This document shows positions 10,385-21,190 of a stretch of DNA of 64,000 nucleotides, piece by piece. Each line of letters starts with the position of its first letter. The first letter of the stretch is position 1. The position numbers were made by a program, and so were the translations under genes. Source of the stretch: Diplonema papillatum (Eukaryota > Euglenozoa > Diplonemea > Diplonemida > Diplonemidae); the NCBI GenBank assembly GCA_030068145.1, contig JAPJBO010000407.1, positions 1 to 64,000 of the forward strand, written 5' to 3'. The notes beneath the pieces are model-generated. The model was not told the DNA's origin and made no database searches. It worked only from the letters and a program-made list of their open reading frames with translations.

Positions 10385-11562
10385 TGTAGGGTTTGCGACA
10401 TGAGCAGAACTTCACAACACCTTGGTCGAACTGCAACCACTGCCGCTTGAGGCTATTTCCTTTGACAAAAATGCTCGTCGGTTATTACGCAATTGTAGAC
10501 CTCCAAGCGTCAGACTCTCCCAGCCCCGAGTACCAGTCTTCCAGGTCTAGACCTCTGGGGGTAAGGTGTAGTCTATCGCGCATGTATTGTGCTCGGAAGG
10601 AACCCGAAATTGCAAGAACAAGAGGATCATCGAAGGTGTGACAGTGCACGCCGAGAGCGAGTGGTGAAGCCACAGCGAGAAGCCAGTACGAGAAAGGTGG
10701 TGCCTCATGTGCTGAGACTAGATTCCCTATGCGGGAGAGAACGAAGAGCTAGACGCGTGGCCAACTACTACTACTCGCATCAAACTTTGGCGCGCGGTCA
10801 AAGGAGAGTCAATACGGGCCCGACGCGCCAGTCACGCACTGAGGGACCTCCTGTGGCCGCGAGTCTGCCGGAGAAATGCAACGGTGGCAACAAGGTCATC
10901 TAATGCCGCGCGACGAGGATCCCCCGGCGGCTGCTGCAGTCGAGCCAGCCTCAGAAGCTGGAGGTAGAAAGGTTGCGCGGGAGACACGAAAGCTGCAACC
11001 AAAACAAGCGGGTGCTGCAACCAAAATGGGCAAGAACGTACACCCGAAAAACGGGTTCAACTCCAGCTTTAACTACCGTGTAAGTTCACCAATGCCCATC
11101 AGCGGTTGAGGGGCGCTTTGGAAATCCAAAAATCCATATCAACTCTCGGTTCGACTGCGACTTCTTCCAGCTTTTTGAAGAGTATGCTCCTCTTCGAGTT
11201 TGTGAAATGCAGGGGTAGCTTCTTGCGTTTCTCTCGCGTGCTTCCCTTTTCTCCAGGAGTAGCTCATGAAGAGGTGTACTCTTCTTCCGACTTCGGTTGT
11301 GAAATCTTCGGCCGAAGGCGAGATACTTGACTGGTATCGGTGCCGTGTCGTCTCCGTGTCCAGTCTGCTAGGCAATGCAGGCAGATAGGCCGAGACACAT
11401 GCCGAATTCCGTCTCGAGATTGCAGGCTGCGGGTGGTGTTTTGGGGGGGGTAAAATCTTGGTCTGGCGTGTAGGAGCATCATGCATGCTGATGACTGGCG
11501 TCAAGTCTGAGTTTTGTTGCTTTCTTCTTTCACTTTCTTTTCCTTTTTAGGCTAGGACCTAG
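10385..11562. other. intergenic stretch, no gene recognised
   Basis: No convincing open frame. The part around 10900-11020 (GCCTCAGAAGCTGGAG and following) resembles 50735-50800, so at least some of this is old repeat. Confidence 0.35.
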
Positions 11563-12540
11563 CCTAGGTCTATGTAGGATGGAAACGTTGGAAACGTTTC
11601 CGTTTCCGTTTCCGTTTCCGTTTCCGTTTCCTTCTTTTTGGCGGTGGATGGAAACGCCGTTTCTTTTCAAAAGAAACGGCTGGTATGCCACTAGTATACT
11701 GGCTGAAGGTCCGACCGGAAATGTGTTCCGAACGCAATCCAGCGTAAGACAAAGAGGGAGTGCAATCAGCATCAGGAGGTGAGAAGGGCACACGTATGCC
11801 GGGGCAATGTTGAACCCGCCAGAAAAGCGATGGCCACGCAGTAACGTGTCCGTTAAACATCATTTGCCACAGTGCACCTTACATACGACGACGGGTGGCA
11901 ACCGTCACCGGAAGGGGCGCCATCGGGCGGTGTTGTCGGAGCATAGACAACGACGGCAGGAAGAACCACCAACAATGCAGAAGAGGACGGCAGATTCAAA
12001 AAGCCCCACTCACATGAGAACGTGAGCAGAAGACGAAGTGGTAGGCACAGAAGAGTGGAATCTGGTGTCAGAAAACATCCACATGTGACGACATTCTGCA
12101 TCATTAGCTTGTGGTTACCTATTTGCTCGTGCCAGATCGCCGACGATGGAAAGCGGTGAGCACCGGCGACTGCTCTGCACAAACGAGACCGCGACGACAC
12201 ACAAGAAGGGGCCGAGCCAAGTCGAAGAACAGCCCAGGAAGGGCCCTGAAGAGTCAGAGAGCCCGCCAGAAGACGGAGGAAGAGAAGTGCCCGCTGGTAG
12301 ATCAAAAGAAGAAGGTGATCCCGCCCTCTGAAAGGAAATCCAAAATTTGGCTGGAAACGGTCACCCGACGGACACACAGAAGGACCCGCGAAGTGGTATT
12401 CCATAGGACCCCTCAGCATGACGAGCCTTCCGGCGTTTCTTTTAAAAGAAACGGAAACGTTTCCGTTTCCGTTTCCGTTTCCGTTTCCTTATTTCGAAAA
12501 AACTAAAAGGAACGGCGTTTCCATCCAACTTAGGCCTAGG
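11563..12540. mobile_element. non-autonomous element with hexamer-bearing inverted ends
   Basis: The outer 25 bp at 11563-11587 and 12516-12540 are inverted copies with three mismatches (CCTAGG...GGATGGAAACG). Just inside each end is a (TTTCCG)n run of five or six hexamers in direct orientation, next to a palindrome built on GCCGTTTCTTTT. The interior of about 750 bp has no convincing coding frame. A solo fragment of the end is at 50618-50680. No target duplication is clear, so the superfamily is unknown. Confidence 0.6.
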
Positions 12541-12627
12541 TTCGTTGTCGTCCGGTAATTATACGGCCTTACGAGCTTCCCTTGTCGGTGCCAAAGTGGT
12601 TGTTGTTTAACTTTTTTTTGGACATAA

Positions 12628-12958
12628 GGTACCAGGGAAAGCCTGCTACACGGGAGCCAAGCTTCACGTGTTCGGCGGTACTGCAGAGCCACGGGCCTAC
12701 GGGTAAGTGGCTACCGATTTCCCAAACTAAAGCATCAAGGCTTGGCGCACCTTGGGGCTTGGCGCTCGCGCTGAACACAAGCTCGTCGAGACGGTCAGCC
12801 GCAGGGCAGAGCGGTCCGTCCGACGGAGTTGTGGCTGAGCTACCTCCAACTCAAGCTTTGCAAACTGTGGTTGACCGTCACGTTTCTGGACCAGGAGCGG
12901 CCTTTTTATTTTTTTTCGTTTTCTTCTTCTTCTTGGATCTTCTTCTTCTTGGACATAA
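12628..12958 (+). repeat. dispersed repeat family A, full length
   Basis: About 320 bp from GTACCAGGGAAAGCCTGC to the pyrimidine-rich tail (TTTTCTTCTTCTTCTTGG). TTGGACATAAG occurs on both sides, directly before the GTACC start and after the tail: an 11-bp target duplication. This indicates retroposition of a SINE-like element. Confidence 0.75.
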
Positions 12959-13135
12959 GAAGAAAAGCGCCTGTAACCCTGTTCATGTCAAGCTTTGTTC
13001 TCTAGTGCTTGGAAATGCACGACATCTGTTGCCGCCAGGCGAGCCTGCTAGCCCTGTTCAAGTAGCCATGTTTGGTGCACCCGATTGCCCCCTGAACAAG
13101 CCTGGCCACCGAAGGGACGACCCTGAAATCAGGTA

Positions 13136-14190
13136 TATAAGGGACTTTCTCGCCAAACACCAGGTGTGCTATACAAGGGACTTTCCCAGAACCAAGTGTC
13201 CATACAAGGGACTTTCCCAGAACCAAGTGTCCATACAAGGGACTTTTTCAAAACCAAGTGCTATACAAGGGACTTTCCCAGAACCAAGTGTCCATACAAG
13301 GGACTTTTTCAAAACCAAGTGCTATACAAGGGACTTTCCCAGAACCAAGTGTCCATACAAGGGACTTTCTCGCCAAACACCAGGTGTGCTATACAAGGGA
13401 CTTTCCCAGAACCAAGTGTCCATACAAGGGACTTTCCCAGAACCAAGTGTCCATACAAGGGACTTTTTCAAAACCAAGTGCTATACAAGGGACTTTCCCA
13501 GAACCAAGTGTCCATACAAGGGACTTTTTCAAAACCAAGTGCTATACAAGGGACTTTCCCAGAACCAAGTGTCCATACAAGGGACTTTCTCGCCAAACAC
13601 CAGGTGTGCTATACAAGGGACTTTCCCAGAGCCAAGTGTCCATACAAGGGACTTTTTCAAAACCAAGTGCTATACAAGGGACTTTCCCAGAACCAAGTGT
13701 CCATACAAGGGACTTTTTCAAAACCAAGTGCTATACAAGGGACTTTCCCAGAACCAAGTGTCCATACAAGGGACTTTCTCGCCAAACACCAGGTGTGCTA
13801 TACAAGGGACTTTCCCAGAACCAAGTGTCCATACAAGGGACTTTTTCAAAACCAAGTGCTATACAAGGGACTTTCCCAGAACCAAGTGTCCATACAAGGG
13901 ACTTTTTCAAAACCAAGTGCTATACAAGGGACTTTCCCAGAACCAAGTGTCCATACAAGGGACTTTTTCAAAACCAAGTGCTATACAAGGGACTTTCCCA
14001 GAGCCAAGTGTCCATACAAGGGACTTTTTCAAAACCAAGTGCTATACAAGGGACTTTCCCAGAGCCAAGTGTCCATACAAGGGACTTTTTCAAAACCAAG
14101 TGCTATACAAGGGACTTTCCCAGAGCCAAGTGTCCATACAAGGGACTTTTTCAAAACCAAGTGCTATACAAGGGACTTTCCAAAATCGTC
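13136..14190. repeat. satellite of 34 units derived from an ACAAGGGACTTT motif
   Basis: Thirty-four monomers of about 30-37 bp, each centred on ATACAAGGGACTTT, arranged mostly as a 61-bp dimer (a CCCAGAACCAAGTG type and a TTTCAAAACCAAGTG type) with a longer CTCGCCAAACACC variant interspersed. Because 61 is not a multiple of three and the monomers lack stops, all three plus frames are open for hundreds of codons; these are artefacts. A 21-bp stretch of the unit is identical to the 3' coding end of the adjacent EF-hand gene on the other strand (14260-14280). Confidence 0.9.
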
Positions 14191-14238
14191 AGGTGCGCAG
14201 TTGTTTGCTTGATCTTTCCATTGTGCCCATATTCACTT

Positions 14239-14550
14239 TTACAAAACGACAATCTCTTCGAAAAAGTCCCTTGTATGGACGAGATATTTCTGCATACCGG
14301 CTTCTCCTTCGTACCTGAACTTGAACTCTTCGACATTCGGGCCCTTCACAGATGTGGCGTTCAGTTTCTTGCAGAAGGCCGGAAAGTCTTCCTGCGCGAT
14401 CGACTCCCCTGTGACCTCCTCCATGAACCGAGCCGCCTCGGAAAAGGTCCAGATGCCGTCTTGGTCCTTGTCGTACCGGCCGAAAATGAACGCGACCTTC
14501 TCCTGAGGCGTGGTGGGCATGCTGCTCAGCATCGACCGGCCCATCATCAT
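14239..14550 (-). CDS. small EF-hand protein (last exon or complete gene)
   Basis: The frame from the first ATG (14550) gives 103 residues; it is also open upstream to about 14598 without an ATG, and a CACAG acceptor-like site near 14565 leaves room for an upstream exon. One canonical EF-hand loop is present, DKDQDGIWTFSE, with Asp/Gln/Asp ligands and the terminal Glu, flanked by helices (EKVAFIFGRY and AARFMEEVTG). A second, degenerate hand may follow. The C-terminus (LVHTRDFFEE) is encoded by the DNA from which the neighbouring satellite unit appears to derive. Calcium binding is likely; the partner is unknown. Confidence 0.65.
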   Translation of the reverse strand: MMMGRSMLSSMPTTPQEKVAFIFGRYDKDQDGIWTFSEAARFMEEVTGESIAQEDFPAFCKKLNATSVKGPNVEEFKFRYEGEAGMQKYLVHTRDFFEEIVVL

Positions 14551-14602
14551 TGTGTGGCGCAGCTGTGTTTTTCCTCCGCCCTTTCCCGGGTTCCGCAACC
14601 GA

Positions 14603-14637
14603 AACTCCCGATTCTAGTCCCTGGTATCTACGGTTGG
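14603..14637 (+). rRNA. short LSU rRNA fragment
   Basis: About 35 bp (TAGTCCCTGGTATCTACGGT and flanks) match, on the opposite strand, the segment of the LSU gene at about 27003-27040. A scrap of rDNA, not functional. Confidence 0.55.
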
Positions 14638-14944
14638 TCGACCTGGTATTTATAAGGCAAGAAGGCTAATCACTAGAGTGAGTCAGTTGCAGAAGTCAAC
14701 GATGATGAGGATGAGGTCAAACTGGTCAGTTCCGAGTCGAGTTCTATTCCCGCTCGCTTTCGCGGTGCGGAGTTTCCGGGCCGTTTTGGCTGTTTCCGGG
14801 TCGACGATGGGGAAGAAGTTAGGCATTCCATTTCGTGATCGAGCATAGAGTTATTCGTGGCCATGTTGAGCAGGGGTTGCCATGTAGCCCGTATCGGTCT
14901 AAGTCAACACTGTTACTTCCATCGACGCGGCATGCACTCCACTC

Positions 14945-15108
14945 TAGTAAAGGGGGGTCGAATAATAACACCTGTGTTAGTATTCGAATTGTCGAATACT
15001 AAAAAGAGTTCTGGGTAGCCGAACAGTCGCGGATCAAATAGTGGTAGTGTTCTTTAGACAACCAGACGCGTGTCAAATAACTGTTATTATTCGACCCCCT
15101 CCTGTAAC
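14945..15108. mobile_element. MITE-like element, copy 1
   Basis: About 160 bp with inverted ends GGGGGTCGAATAATAACA at both sides and an AT-richer interior. A second copy with the same ends and interior is at 31575-31735. No coding capacity; target duplication not evident. Confidence 0.65.
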
Positions 15109-15500
15109 GATGTCGTAGCTAACTAATCTGGCATGACCTCGCCTCGATCTCAAACGGTGGTGTTTGTTACATTACGTTCGCGATTCAAGAAGAGGGATGC
15201 CACGATGCTACCAGGGGATACCGTATGGCTGAACGCCTCTGAGTCTGAATCCACATCGGATGCATCGGGCGACGACTAGCGGCAGCTTCCAACCCACCTC
15301 CAGACCCCGTGTCTTCACAGGTGCGACTGAAGTTGCCGGGTTGAGCTGGATGCGTCATTGGGGAGCACATTTCCGCCAAAAAGAAATCTTCGAAGTAGTG
15401 CCCTTTTCGGGCGAATATCAACCAAAGTCTCGACACGGACAAAAGTAGTCGCAGGCACGTGCTTCTGCACGAGCACAATCGAAGTCACGGCAGGTACAAA

Positions 15501-15613
15501 GCACACAGGCACGTACTATTCAAAGTACACAGGCGCGTACTATTCAAAGTACACAGACGCGTACTATTCAAAGTACACAAGCACGTACTATCAAAGTACA
15601 CAGGCGCGTACTT
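15501..15613. repeat. 24-bp tandem repeat, about five units
   Basis: Units of GGCGCGTACTATTCAAAGTA plus CACA. The 24-bp period keeps a plus frame open as a YYSKYTGA peptide repeat, but no gene context supports translation. Confidence 0.8.
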
Positions 15614-15784
15614 CGCATGAGGCCATCAACGTCTTGATAAGAGCACACAGCAGCATAGGCAAGCTATTTTTTAATCAGTCACACCCGGAAAGGGTATGTC
15701 GCGCCCGAAACGCCAGCTTGTTACTCCGGCCTTAGATCCTCCTTTTGACGTGTTCCGTCGGAAGAGCCGCATCGTACTCCCAAA

Positions 15785-16095
15785 AGAAATGTGAAAACGG
15801 GTTTTTGCCTAGAGGCTTTTCGTCTTATTCTGCAGATGCTTTGGGCTATCTTTGTGTCTATGCTTTCAGTTGTCTTCTTAACCATGGTTAAGTGCGCAAA
15901 TGGTGTCAGCCGAAGCTGGTAAAGCTTCGGCGCCGCCCACGTTATGTTTGTTTAGCATTGAGTTCTTTTAAGTACATGAACCACATGCGGCTGCCAAACA
16001 TCCCGTGACACCGCGCGAGGTGGTAGAACGCTCGTTTATTTTCTTTTCGATTGCTTTTGATGGGGCATGCAGGCCTGAAATGCAAGAATGGAAAG
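15785..16095 (+). repeat. dispersed repeat family D, uninterrupted copy
   Basis: Contains both the left part (with the GCCGAAGCT hairpin) and the right part (GCGGCTGCCAAACATCCCG onward) joined directly, lacking the ATTAGCATGCACT junction and the cargo found at 2825-3430. Confidence 0.7.
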
Positions 16096-16966
16096 GAGAC
16101 GGGGGGAAAAAAGGGGAAACGCAAGCAGTGGGTGTAGCCTTTTTCTTCTTGCTCGTGGCTTTCTTCCTTTGATTTGAGTGAAACAATTCGCACCGGAACT
16201 CCGAGCGTCTTGGGGACCTGGAGAAGCCCCGCAATAACTGAGCGGTTGTGTGAATGCTTGAGTTGGTTACGAACTTCGTTCTGGTATGGAGAGCATGCGA
16301 AACCCTTTCCGACGGCGCGGGGCGGGGAGGCGGCGAATGGGAATCCGGAAAAACAGAAGATCGGCCGGTGGGTAGGTGTAGACGACACGGCTGCCGCTTG
16401 AAGAAGCCGCGTGCAGAACACAGTGACGACGGCAAGTGGCACGGTCACAATAGGACGAAGCAGTGGAGCTGCGCGCACACAGCGGCGAGTCCTGCGGAGC
16501 AAACAACGTCGCCTTCCGGAAGGAAAAGCGCGAATTGTCGTCGCCCGAACTCGCTTTTCAGTTCAAGCCAGTTTCGGGAAGCGAGAGTCACGAGATACCA
16601 AACAAAATCGAAGGAAGGTGCTTGGGAGATCTCGCTCCTGCCGGCGCTGTGCGCGAAGCTAGCTGAATTAAACGCCCCATAATTAACATCCAATACAGGT
16701 ACATCACAAGACACACAAGACGAGATAGGAATTGGAGCCGCCGCACGCAAAAGGGCACCCATTCGACGAATCATTCGAAAACGGAGCATTTTTAAACCCC
16801 CCGGAAAACCCCTTCACTCGGGCTGGCGCTCTTCATGAACATAGTCATTTCCGATGCCTCCCCTGGTGCTGTAGTTTCGGGGATGCCGACAAGAGCCTGT
16901 ACGCCGGCTCATCCCTCCTGATAGATCGTCGCCTATTTTTTTTTTTTTTTCTAGTTAGTAGTCGGT
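16096..16966. other. intergenic stretch, no gene recognised
   Basis: Several 60-190-codon open frames overlap on both strands here, but none has coding-like composition or a recognisable domain. Confidence 0.35.
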
Positions 16967-17275
16967 AGGTACCAGGGAAAGCCTGCTACACGGGAGCCAA
17001 GCTTCACGTGTTCGGCGGTACTGCAGAGCCACGGGCCTACGGGTCAAGTGGCTACCGATTCCCCAAACTAAAGCATCAAGGCTTGGCGCACCTTGGGGCT
17101 TGGCGCTCGCGCTGAACACAAGCTCGTCGAGACGGTCAGCCGCAGGGCAGAGCGGACGGGGTTGTGGCACTGTGCTGCCTCCGACTCAAGCTTTGCAAGC
17201 TGTGGTTGAGCGTCACGTTCCTGGACCAGGAGCGGCCTTTTTCTTTTTCTTCTTCTTCTTCTAGTTAGTAGTTCG
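16967..17275 (+). repeat. dispersed repeat family A, full length
   Basis: Full copy ending in a (TTC)n tail. CTAGTTAGTAG is present both 5' (after a T-run at 16939-16951) and 3' of the tail, an 11-bp target duplication. Confidence 0.75.
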
Positions 17276-17755
17276 CCTAGGGCACTTGCTTGGTCGCCGG
17301 CCCATTTTCCAAATTTGGACCGCTAATGGCTCTTTGCGTCTTCCCTCAGGAATGGGCTCAACACAGCGCGACGCGACGTATATTCACGGCAACGCTGGGC
17401 CCTGAGAGGCCCTCGGATTGCACACAGGCCACCTCTGCCGGGGCCTGGGTGGTAGTGCCATTTTTTTTTTCTTCTTTTTTTCTCCGCCGGCCTTTCCGAA
17501 TTTGGACTAACAGTCCAAATGTGGATATAGAAGCTAATCCCCTGACTTGAAGTTCGCCAACTCCGGAAACGTTCGACGTCGGGTTAGGTGGTTGCCGCAT
17601 CTTGGCGTGCTGATACTTCCCGACCAACTCATGGCGAACTGACAGTCCCGAAACATTGCGCAAAAAAAGTGCCTAGCTGCACGCGTGGTGTGCCGTGATG
17701 CTCTGGTTTGGGAAGATCTGTCGCCATGGACCGAAGAATACAGCTCCAGGCAACT
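17276..17755. other. intergenic stretch with a small inverted motif
   Basis: Holds TTTGGACTAACAGTCCAAA at about 17505-17524 followed by GCTAATCCCCTGA. A parallel arrangement (inverted arms, then ACTAATCCCCTGA) occurs at 25187-25238. The right part (17680-17790) is a family E fragment. No gene seen. Confidence 0.35.
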
Positions 17756-17929
17756 CTATGCAGCTCTAGGGAATTGGGATGGACTTGAGACTGCTGCGCC
17801 TGCGACAGCCCTTGGACGCCGGCGGCCTGCAAGAACAGAGCGGCGAGAGCCCGCGGCTGAGCGTGAGGCCCACCCTGTTGTTCGGCAGCACCGCCAGTTC
17901 TGATAACAGCGGCAGGCAAATCGATGCTT

Positions 17930-18255
17930 CAGAAAGTACTCGGTATTCCGACGACGGGCCTGCCTTCGGCCGGCGGATAACACGGTGCAGACGGCTGGGG
18001 GTAGTATGCCCGCGTCAAGGAGCAGTGGAGTACGGGTACTCGTTCGGCTGGAAAAGAGCCCGCGGGGTATTGTGCAGGGTAGGCGGGCGGCGGCACGCTG
18101 GTGTACACAACCTCCTGCCGCCTCCCGCAGCAGCAGCAAAGCAGCCGTGCGCAACGATGACTACCCTACCGTACTGCTCTGTCGACGTGCCTGGGTGGTC
18201 GTTCACGCTGCAAATGTGACCCGGGACGTAGTCGAGCCTCATTGTCTGCCCTCGC
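17930..18255 (-). pseudogene. broken copy 2 of the 18881-19363 membrane-protein gene
   Basis: Contains recognisable stretches of the gene (NDHPGTSTEQYG, GGGRRLCTP, the Tyr/Pro-rich tail) scattered over different frames, with most of the transmembrane segment deleted. It is the most decayed of three tandem copies. Confidence 0.7.
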
Positions 18256-18374
18256 CAGGTCCAACACCCACGCTGCTGCTAAGCTGTTCGCGATAGCACC
18301 GCACAAGCGCTTCTTTTTCCAAAAGAAAAACACCTCCCCCCCGTGAAGAATCTCTCGGACGAAATTCCTCACCC

Positions 18375-18795
18375 GGCGCCGTAGTCGCGCGGTATTCCGA
18401 CGACGGGCCTGCCTTCGGCCGGCGGATAACACGGTGCAGACGGCTGGGGGTAGTATGCCCGCGTCAACGGCTGCGGCGTGGTATTGTGCAGGGTAGGCGG
18501 GCGGCGGCACGCTGGCGTACATAACCTCCCGCCGCCTCCCGCAGCAGCAGCAGCAAAGCAGCAGGGCGCAGCAGTCGAGGACGACGACCGAGGCGACGGC
18601 TACGATGATGATGACCCCCACCGCGCACTCCGTCGACGTGCCGCAATGGTCGTTCACGCAGCAATTGCGAGTGGCACTCGATCGGCTCGACGTACCGCGA
18701 CGTGGTTGAGTCCCAGCACGTCGCATTGTCTGCCCTCGCCAGGTCCACCGCCCACGCTGCCGCAGGCTGTTCGCGATAGCAACGCGCAAGTTCTT
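18375..18795 (-). pseudogene. broken copy 1 of the 18881-19363 membrane-protein gene
   Basis: Has the ectodomain, the transmembrane helix and the start of the cytoplasmic tail, but needs two reading frames: the signal-peptide part is in one frame and the NCCVNDHCGTSTEC part in another, and the Pro/Tyr tail is deleted after PPPAYPAQYH. Its first residues differ from the intact gene (MRVAIANSL), so the 5' boundary lies inside the signal region. Confidence 0.75.
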
Positions 18796-18880
18796 CTTTT
18801 TCCAACAAGAATACTCCCTCTTTTTCGATCAGCAAGCCGCGAATCTCCCCGACGAAAGAAATAGACACTCTTCCGATGCC

Positions 18881-19363
18881 TCACCCGGTGCCGTAGTCGC
18901 GCGGTATTCCGACGACGGGCCTGCCTTCGGCCGGCGGATAACACGGTGCAGACGGCTGGGGGTAGTATGCCCGCGTCAACGGCTGCGGGGGAGCAGTGGG
19001 ATACGGGTACTCGTTCGGCTGGTGGTACGCCGGAAAAGAGCCCGCGGGGTATTGTGCAGGGTAGGCGGGCGGCGGCACGCTGGCATACATAACCTCCCGC
19101 CGCCTCCCGCAGCAGCAGCAGCAAAGCAGCAGGGCGCAGCAGACGAGGACGACGACCGAGGCGACGGCCACGATGATGATGACCCCCACCGCGCACTCCG
19201 TCGACGTGCCGCAATGGTCGTTCACGCAGCAATTGTGGGGGCACTCGATCGGCTCGACGTACCGCGACGTGGTTGAGTCCCAGCACGTCGCATTGTCTGC
19301 CCTCGCCAGGTCCACCGCCCACGCTGCCGCCAAGCTGCCCGCTAGAGCACCGCGCAAGCGCAT
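18881..19363 (-). CDS. small type I membrane protein, Cys-rich ectodomain and Pro/Tyr-rich tail
   Basis: ATG at 19363 gives 160 residues ending in TGA. Order of parts: signal peptide (MRLRGALAGSLAAAWAVDLA), short ectodomain with six cysteines (ATCWDSTTSRYVEPIECPHN, CCVNDHCGTSTEC), one transmembrane helix (VGVIIIVAVASVVVLVCCAL), a juxtamembrane Cys cluster then RRR, likely palmitoylated, and a cytosolic tail rich in Pro and Tyr with PPPAYPAQYP and several YP motifs. The plan resembles Shisa-like and CX-module proteins of other eukaryotes, where PPxY-type tails recruit WW-domain proteins; this is an architectural comparison, not a proven homology. Two tandem broken copies lie downstream. Confidence 0.7.
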   Translation of the reverse strand: MRLRGALAGSLAAAWAVDLARADNATCWDSTTSRYVEPIECPHNCCVNDHCGTSTECAVGVIIIVAVASVVVLVCCALLLCCCCCGRRREVMYASVPPPAYPAQYPAGSFPAYHQPNEYPYPTAPPQPLTRAYYPQPSAPCYPPAEGRPVVGIPRDYGTG

Positions 19364-19410
19364 TGGCCGACGTCGCCTTTCAGCGCAGGAAAAGAAAGCA
19401 ACAGCGATGC

Positions 19411-19562
19411 TACTAGTAACGGCGAGTGAACAGGGCAGAGCCCAAGCCTGAACCGGTGTTCTACGGATATCCGGAATGTGGCGCAAGCTGCTTGGGGACA
19501 CAACTGGCGTCGAGGTAAGTCTGCTGGAATGGGAGGGTGAGAGTCCCGTATTTCCTCGACGA
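19411..19562 (+). rRNA. LSU rRNA 5'-domain fragment
   Basis: Contains the conserved CTAGTAACGGCGAGTGAA, AGAGCCCAAGCCTGAA and GGTGAGAGTCCCGTA landmarks of LSU domain I in the correct order, but stops there. It is a dispersed rDNA piece directly upstream of the membrane-protein gene. Confidence 0.75.
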
Positions 19563-19680
19563 CTTTTTTTCCCCGAAACCCCCACCGGTTTCCCTTTGTG
19601 TTTCCGAAGGTGGAATCGCGCGGTCTTTCGATTGATGCTCGATATTTTAGGTTGCTTGGGGACACCGCTCGTCTGCTCTG

Positions 19681-19985
19681 CGAATGCTGAGTGGGGTGCT
19701 ACGAGGCTGGGTCTAGCCATGAAAACCCATGCAGGTGTGAAGAAAGGCCCCAGGACTGCTAATGAGAGACTTTTCTGTCGGTCTTGTCGCAAAAGACCAG
19801 CTTTTCTTTCTCAGCGAGCATGCCACTGCTGGTTGGCTGCGTTGCTCTTACAAGTGCATGCTAATTCATGTGGTTCATGTACTCAAAAGAACTCAATGCG
19901 CTACGAATGCTGAGTGGGGTGCTATGGGGATGGGTCTGGCCATGAAAACACATGCAGGTGTGTGGAAGGCTCCAGGACTGTCAGG
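19681..19985 (+). repeat. direct repeat of about 78 bp, 226 bp apart
   Basis: 19681-19757 and 19907-19983 share GAATGCTGAGTGGGGTGCTA and the following CCATGAAAAC-CATGCAGGTGTG. An inverted family D end (19853-19900) lies between them. Non-coding. Confidence 0.6.
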
Positions 19986-20344
19986 TCTCGTCACAAAAGA
20001 CCGGCGTTTCGTTCTTAGCGAGCATGGCAACTACGTCACCAAAGGATGTCTTGCCGCTACCTCTGTGTCGCACGATCGAACAAACAAAGGCGAAAAAGCA
20101 GCCAGTGAGGGGTATGAGGCGCTACGGGGCGAGAGTTCACGAGGAAGGTACAGGCAAGCCGATCCACCCCCATCCGCTGGAACGCATTCGAATCTGCCAG
20201 GAATCGGTCTGTCGCCTTCTGATAGACCGTGATGCACCCACGGCGGTACTTGAGGTTGGCGTGCAGAGAACCTGTGGCCTGTGGCACCGACCCTAAAAGA
20301 CGCGCGCGGATGGACCAATGAGATCCCGTCTGTTCCTACCAGCT

Positions 20345-20445
20345 ATCTGGCGAAACAGCAGTCAAGGCAACGGACTTGAAACTGTTGAGTTTGACTCTAG
20401 TCTGCCTTTGTGCAGTGACACGAGAGGTGTAATTCAGCTGGCGAA
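20345..20445 (+). rRNA. diverged LSU rRNA fragment
   Basis: CTGTTGAGTTTGACTCTAGT and the next 35 bp are nearly identical, inverted, to 27680-27735. The preceding part (CAGTCAAGGCAACGGACTTG) resembles the conserved sequence that normally precedes it in LSU, with an internal deletion. Confidence 0.65.
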
Positions 20446-20574
20446 GACCGAATAACAGTCCTGTGCAAGGGAGTCTCGGAAGGAAGAGGACTATCAGGTG
20501 ACTACGCCTTTTTGTTTGTACCGTGTCGTGTTTCCGGCGCTTGCGCTCTTTCACAAAAAACAGCGCCAGGCAAT

Positions 20575-20810
20575 TATATGCAGCTGCAGGAGATAAGGGG
20601 TGGGTCAGATAGACCGTGGTGTAACGCGATGCATCGCGATATTTTGAGGTCAGTCACCGCGACAGGCAGCGGCAGGCAGTGCGATGCAGCTGCAGGAGAT
20701 AAGGGATGGGCCAGATAGACCGTGGTGTAACGTGATGCATCGATAGTTTGAGGTCAGTCACCGCGACAGGCAGCGGCAGGCAATGCGATGCAGTTCGAGG
20801 GATAGAAGAC
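20575..20810 (+). repeat. family E repeat, tandemly duplicated
   Basis: Two units of about 113 bp (AGATAGACCGTGGTGTAACG through GGCAGCGGCAGGCA). Related copies lie at 17680-17790, 37240-37400 and 46550-46745. Confidence 0.65.
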
Positions 20811-21004
20811 GAACCGGCTGACCTGCCGCTGCCTCATCACGGGATGCAGATCATCGTCGCAGATTATCTGCTTTCTAACTTCAAACTTTCACGGGGGACC
20901 ATCTTTAACCTCGCCACATCGAGTGAAGCGTTGGCGATTCATTATGGAGCCCCTGCATAAAAATGGGGTGGTTCAGGCCTTTCCAACACCTGTTTATTCT
21001 ACAA

Positions 21005-21190
21005 GATTCTTCAATGCGTAAATACTTGAGGAGGCCGCCCGTTGCACAATTGCAAAGGAGGACTGTGTGTTGTAGCCCACACGAAATACAGAAAAAAAAA
21101 ATCTGGGTTTCGTGGCGGGCGTGAGCGTTCGACAAATTGTTGTTGGGTTGTTCCTCCCCGTCGAATGAGCATTGCGCGGCCTCCGTGGAT
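21005..21190 (-). repeat. dispersed repeat family C, inverted copy
   Basis: Reverse complement of the family C 3' two thirds, from the CTCAAGTATTTAC end to the GACGGGGAGGAACAACCC region, rather diverged. Confidence 0.65.

Noticed and set aside
11581..12490. (TTTCCG)n as interstitial telomere repeats
   Set aside because: The hexamer is not a known telomere type and sits symmetrically inside inverted element ends.
13136..14190. CRISPR-like array
   Set aside because: Units are continuous tandem repeats with no unique spacers, in a eukaryotic context.
13136..14190. Repeated GGGACTTTCC as NF-kappaB sites
   Set aside because: The 10-mer is simply part of the satellite monomer; nothing links it to an enhancer.
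13166..14655. 348- to 578-codon proteins across the 13-14 kb repeat
   Set aside because: All three plus frames are open because the monomer lacks stop codons; no start context or domain supports a protein.
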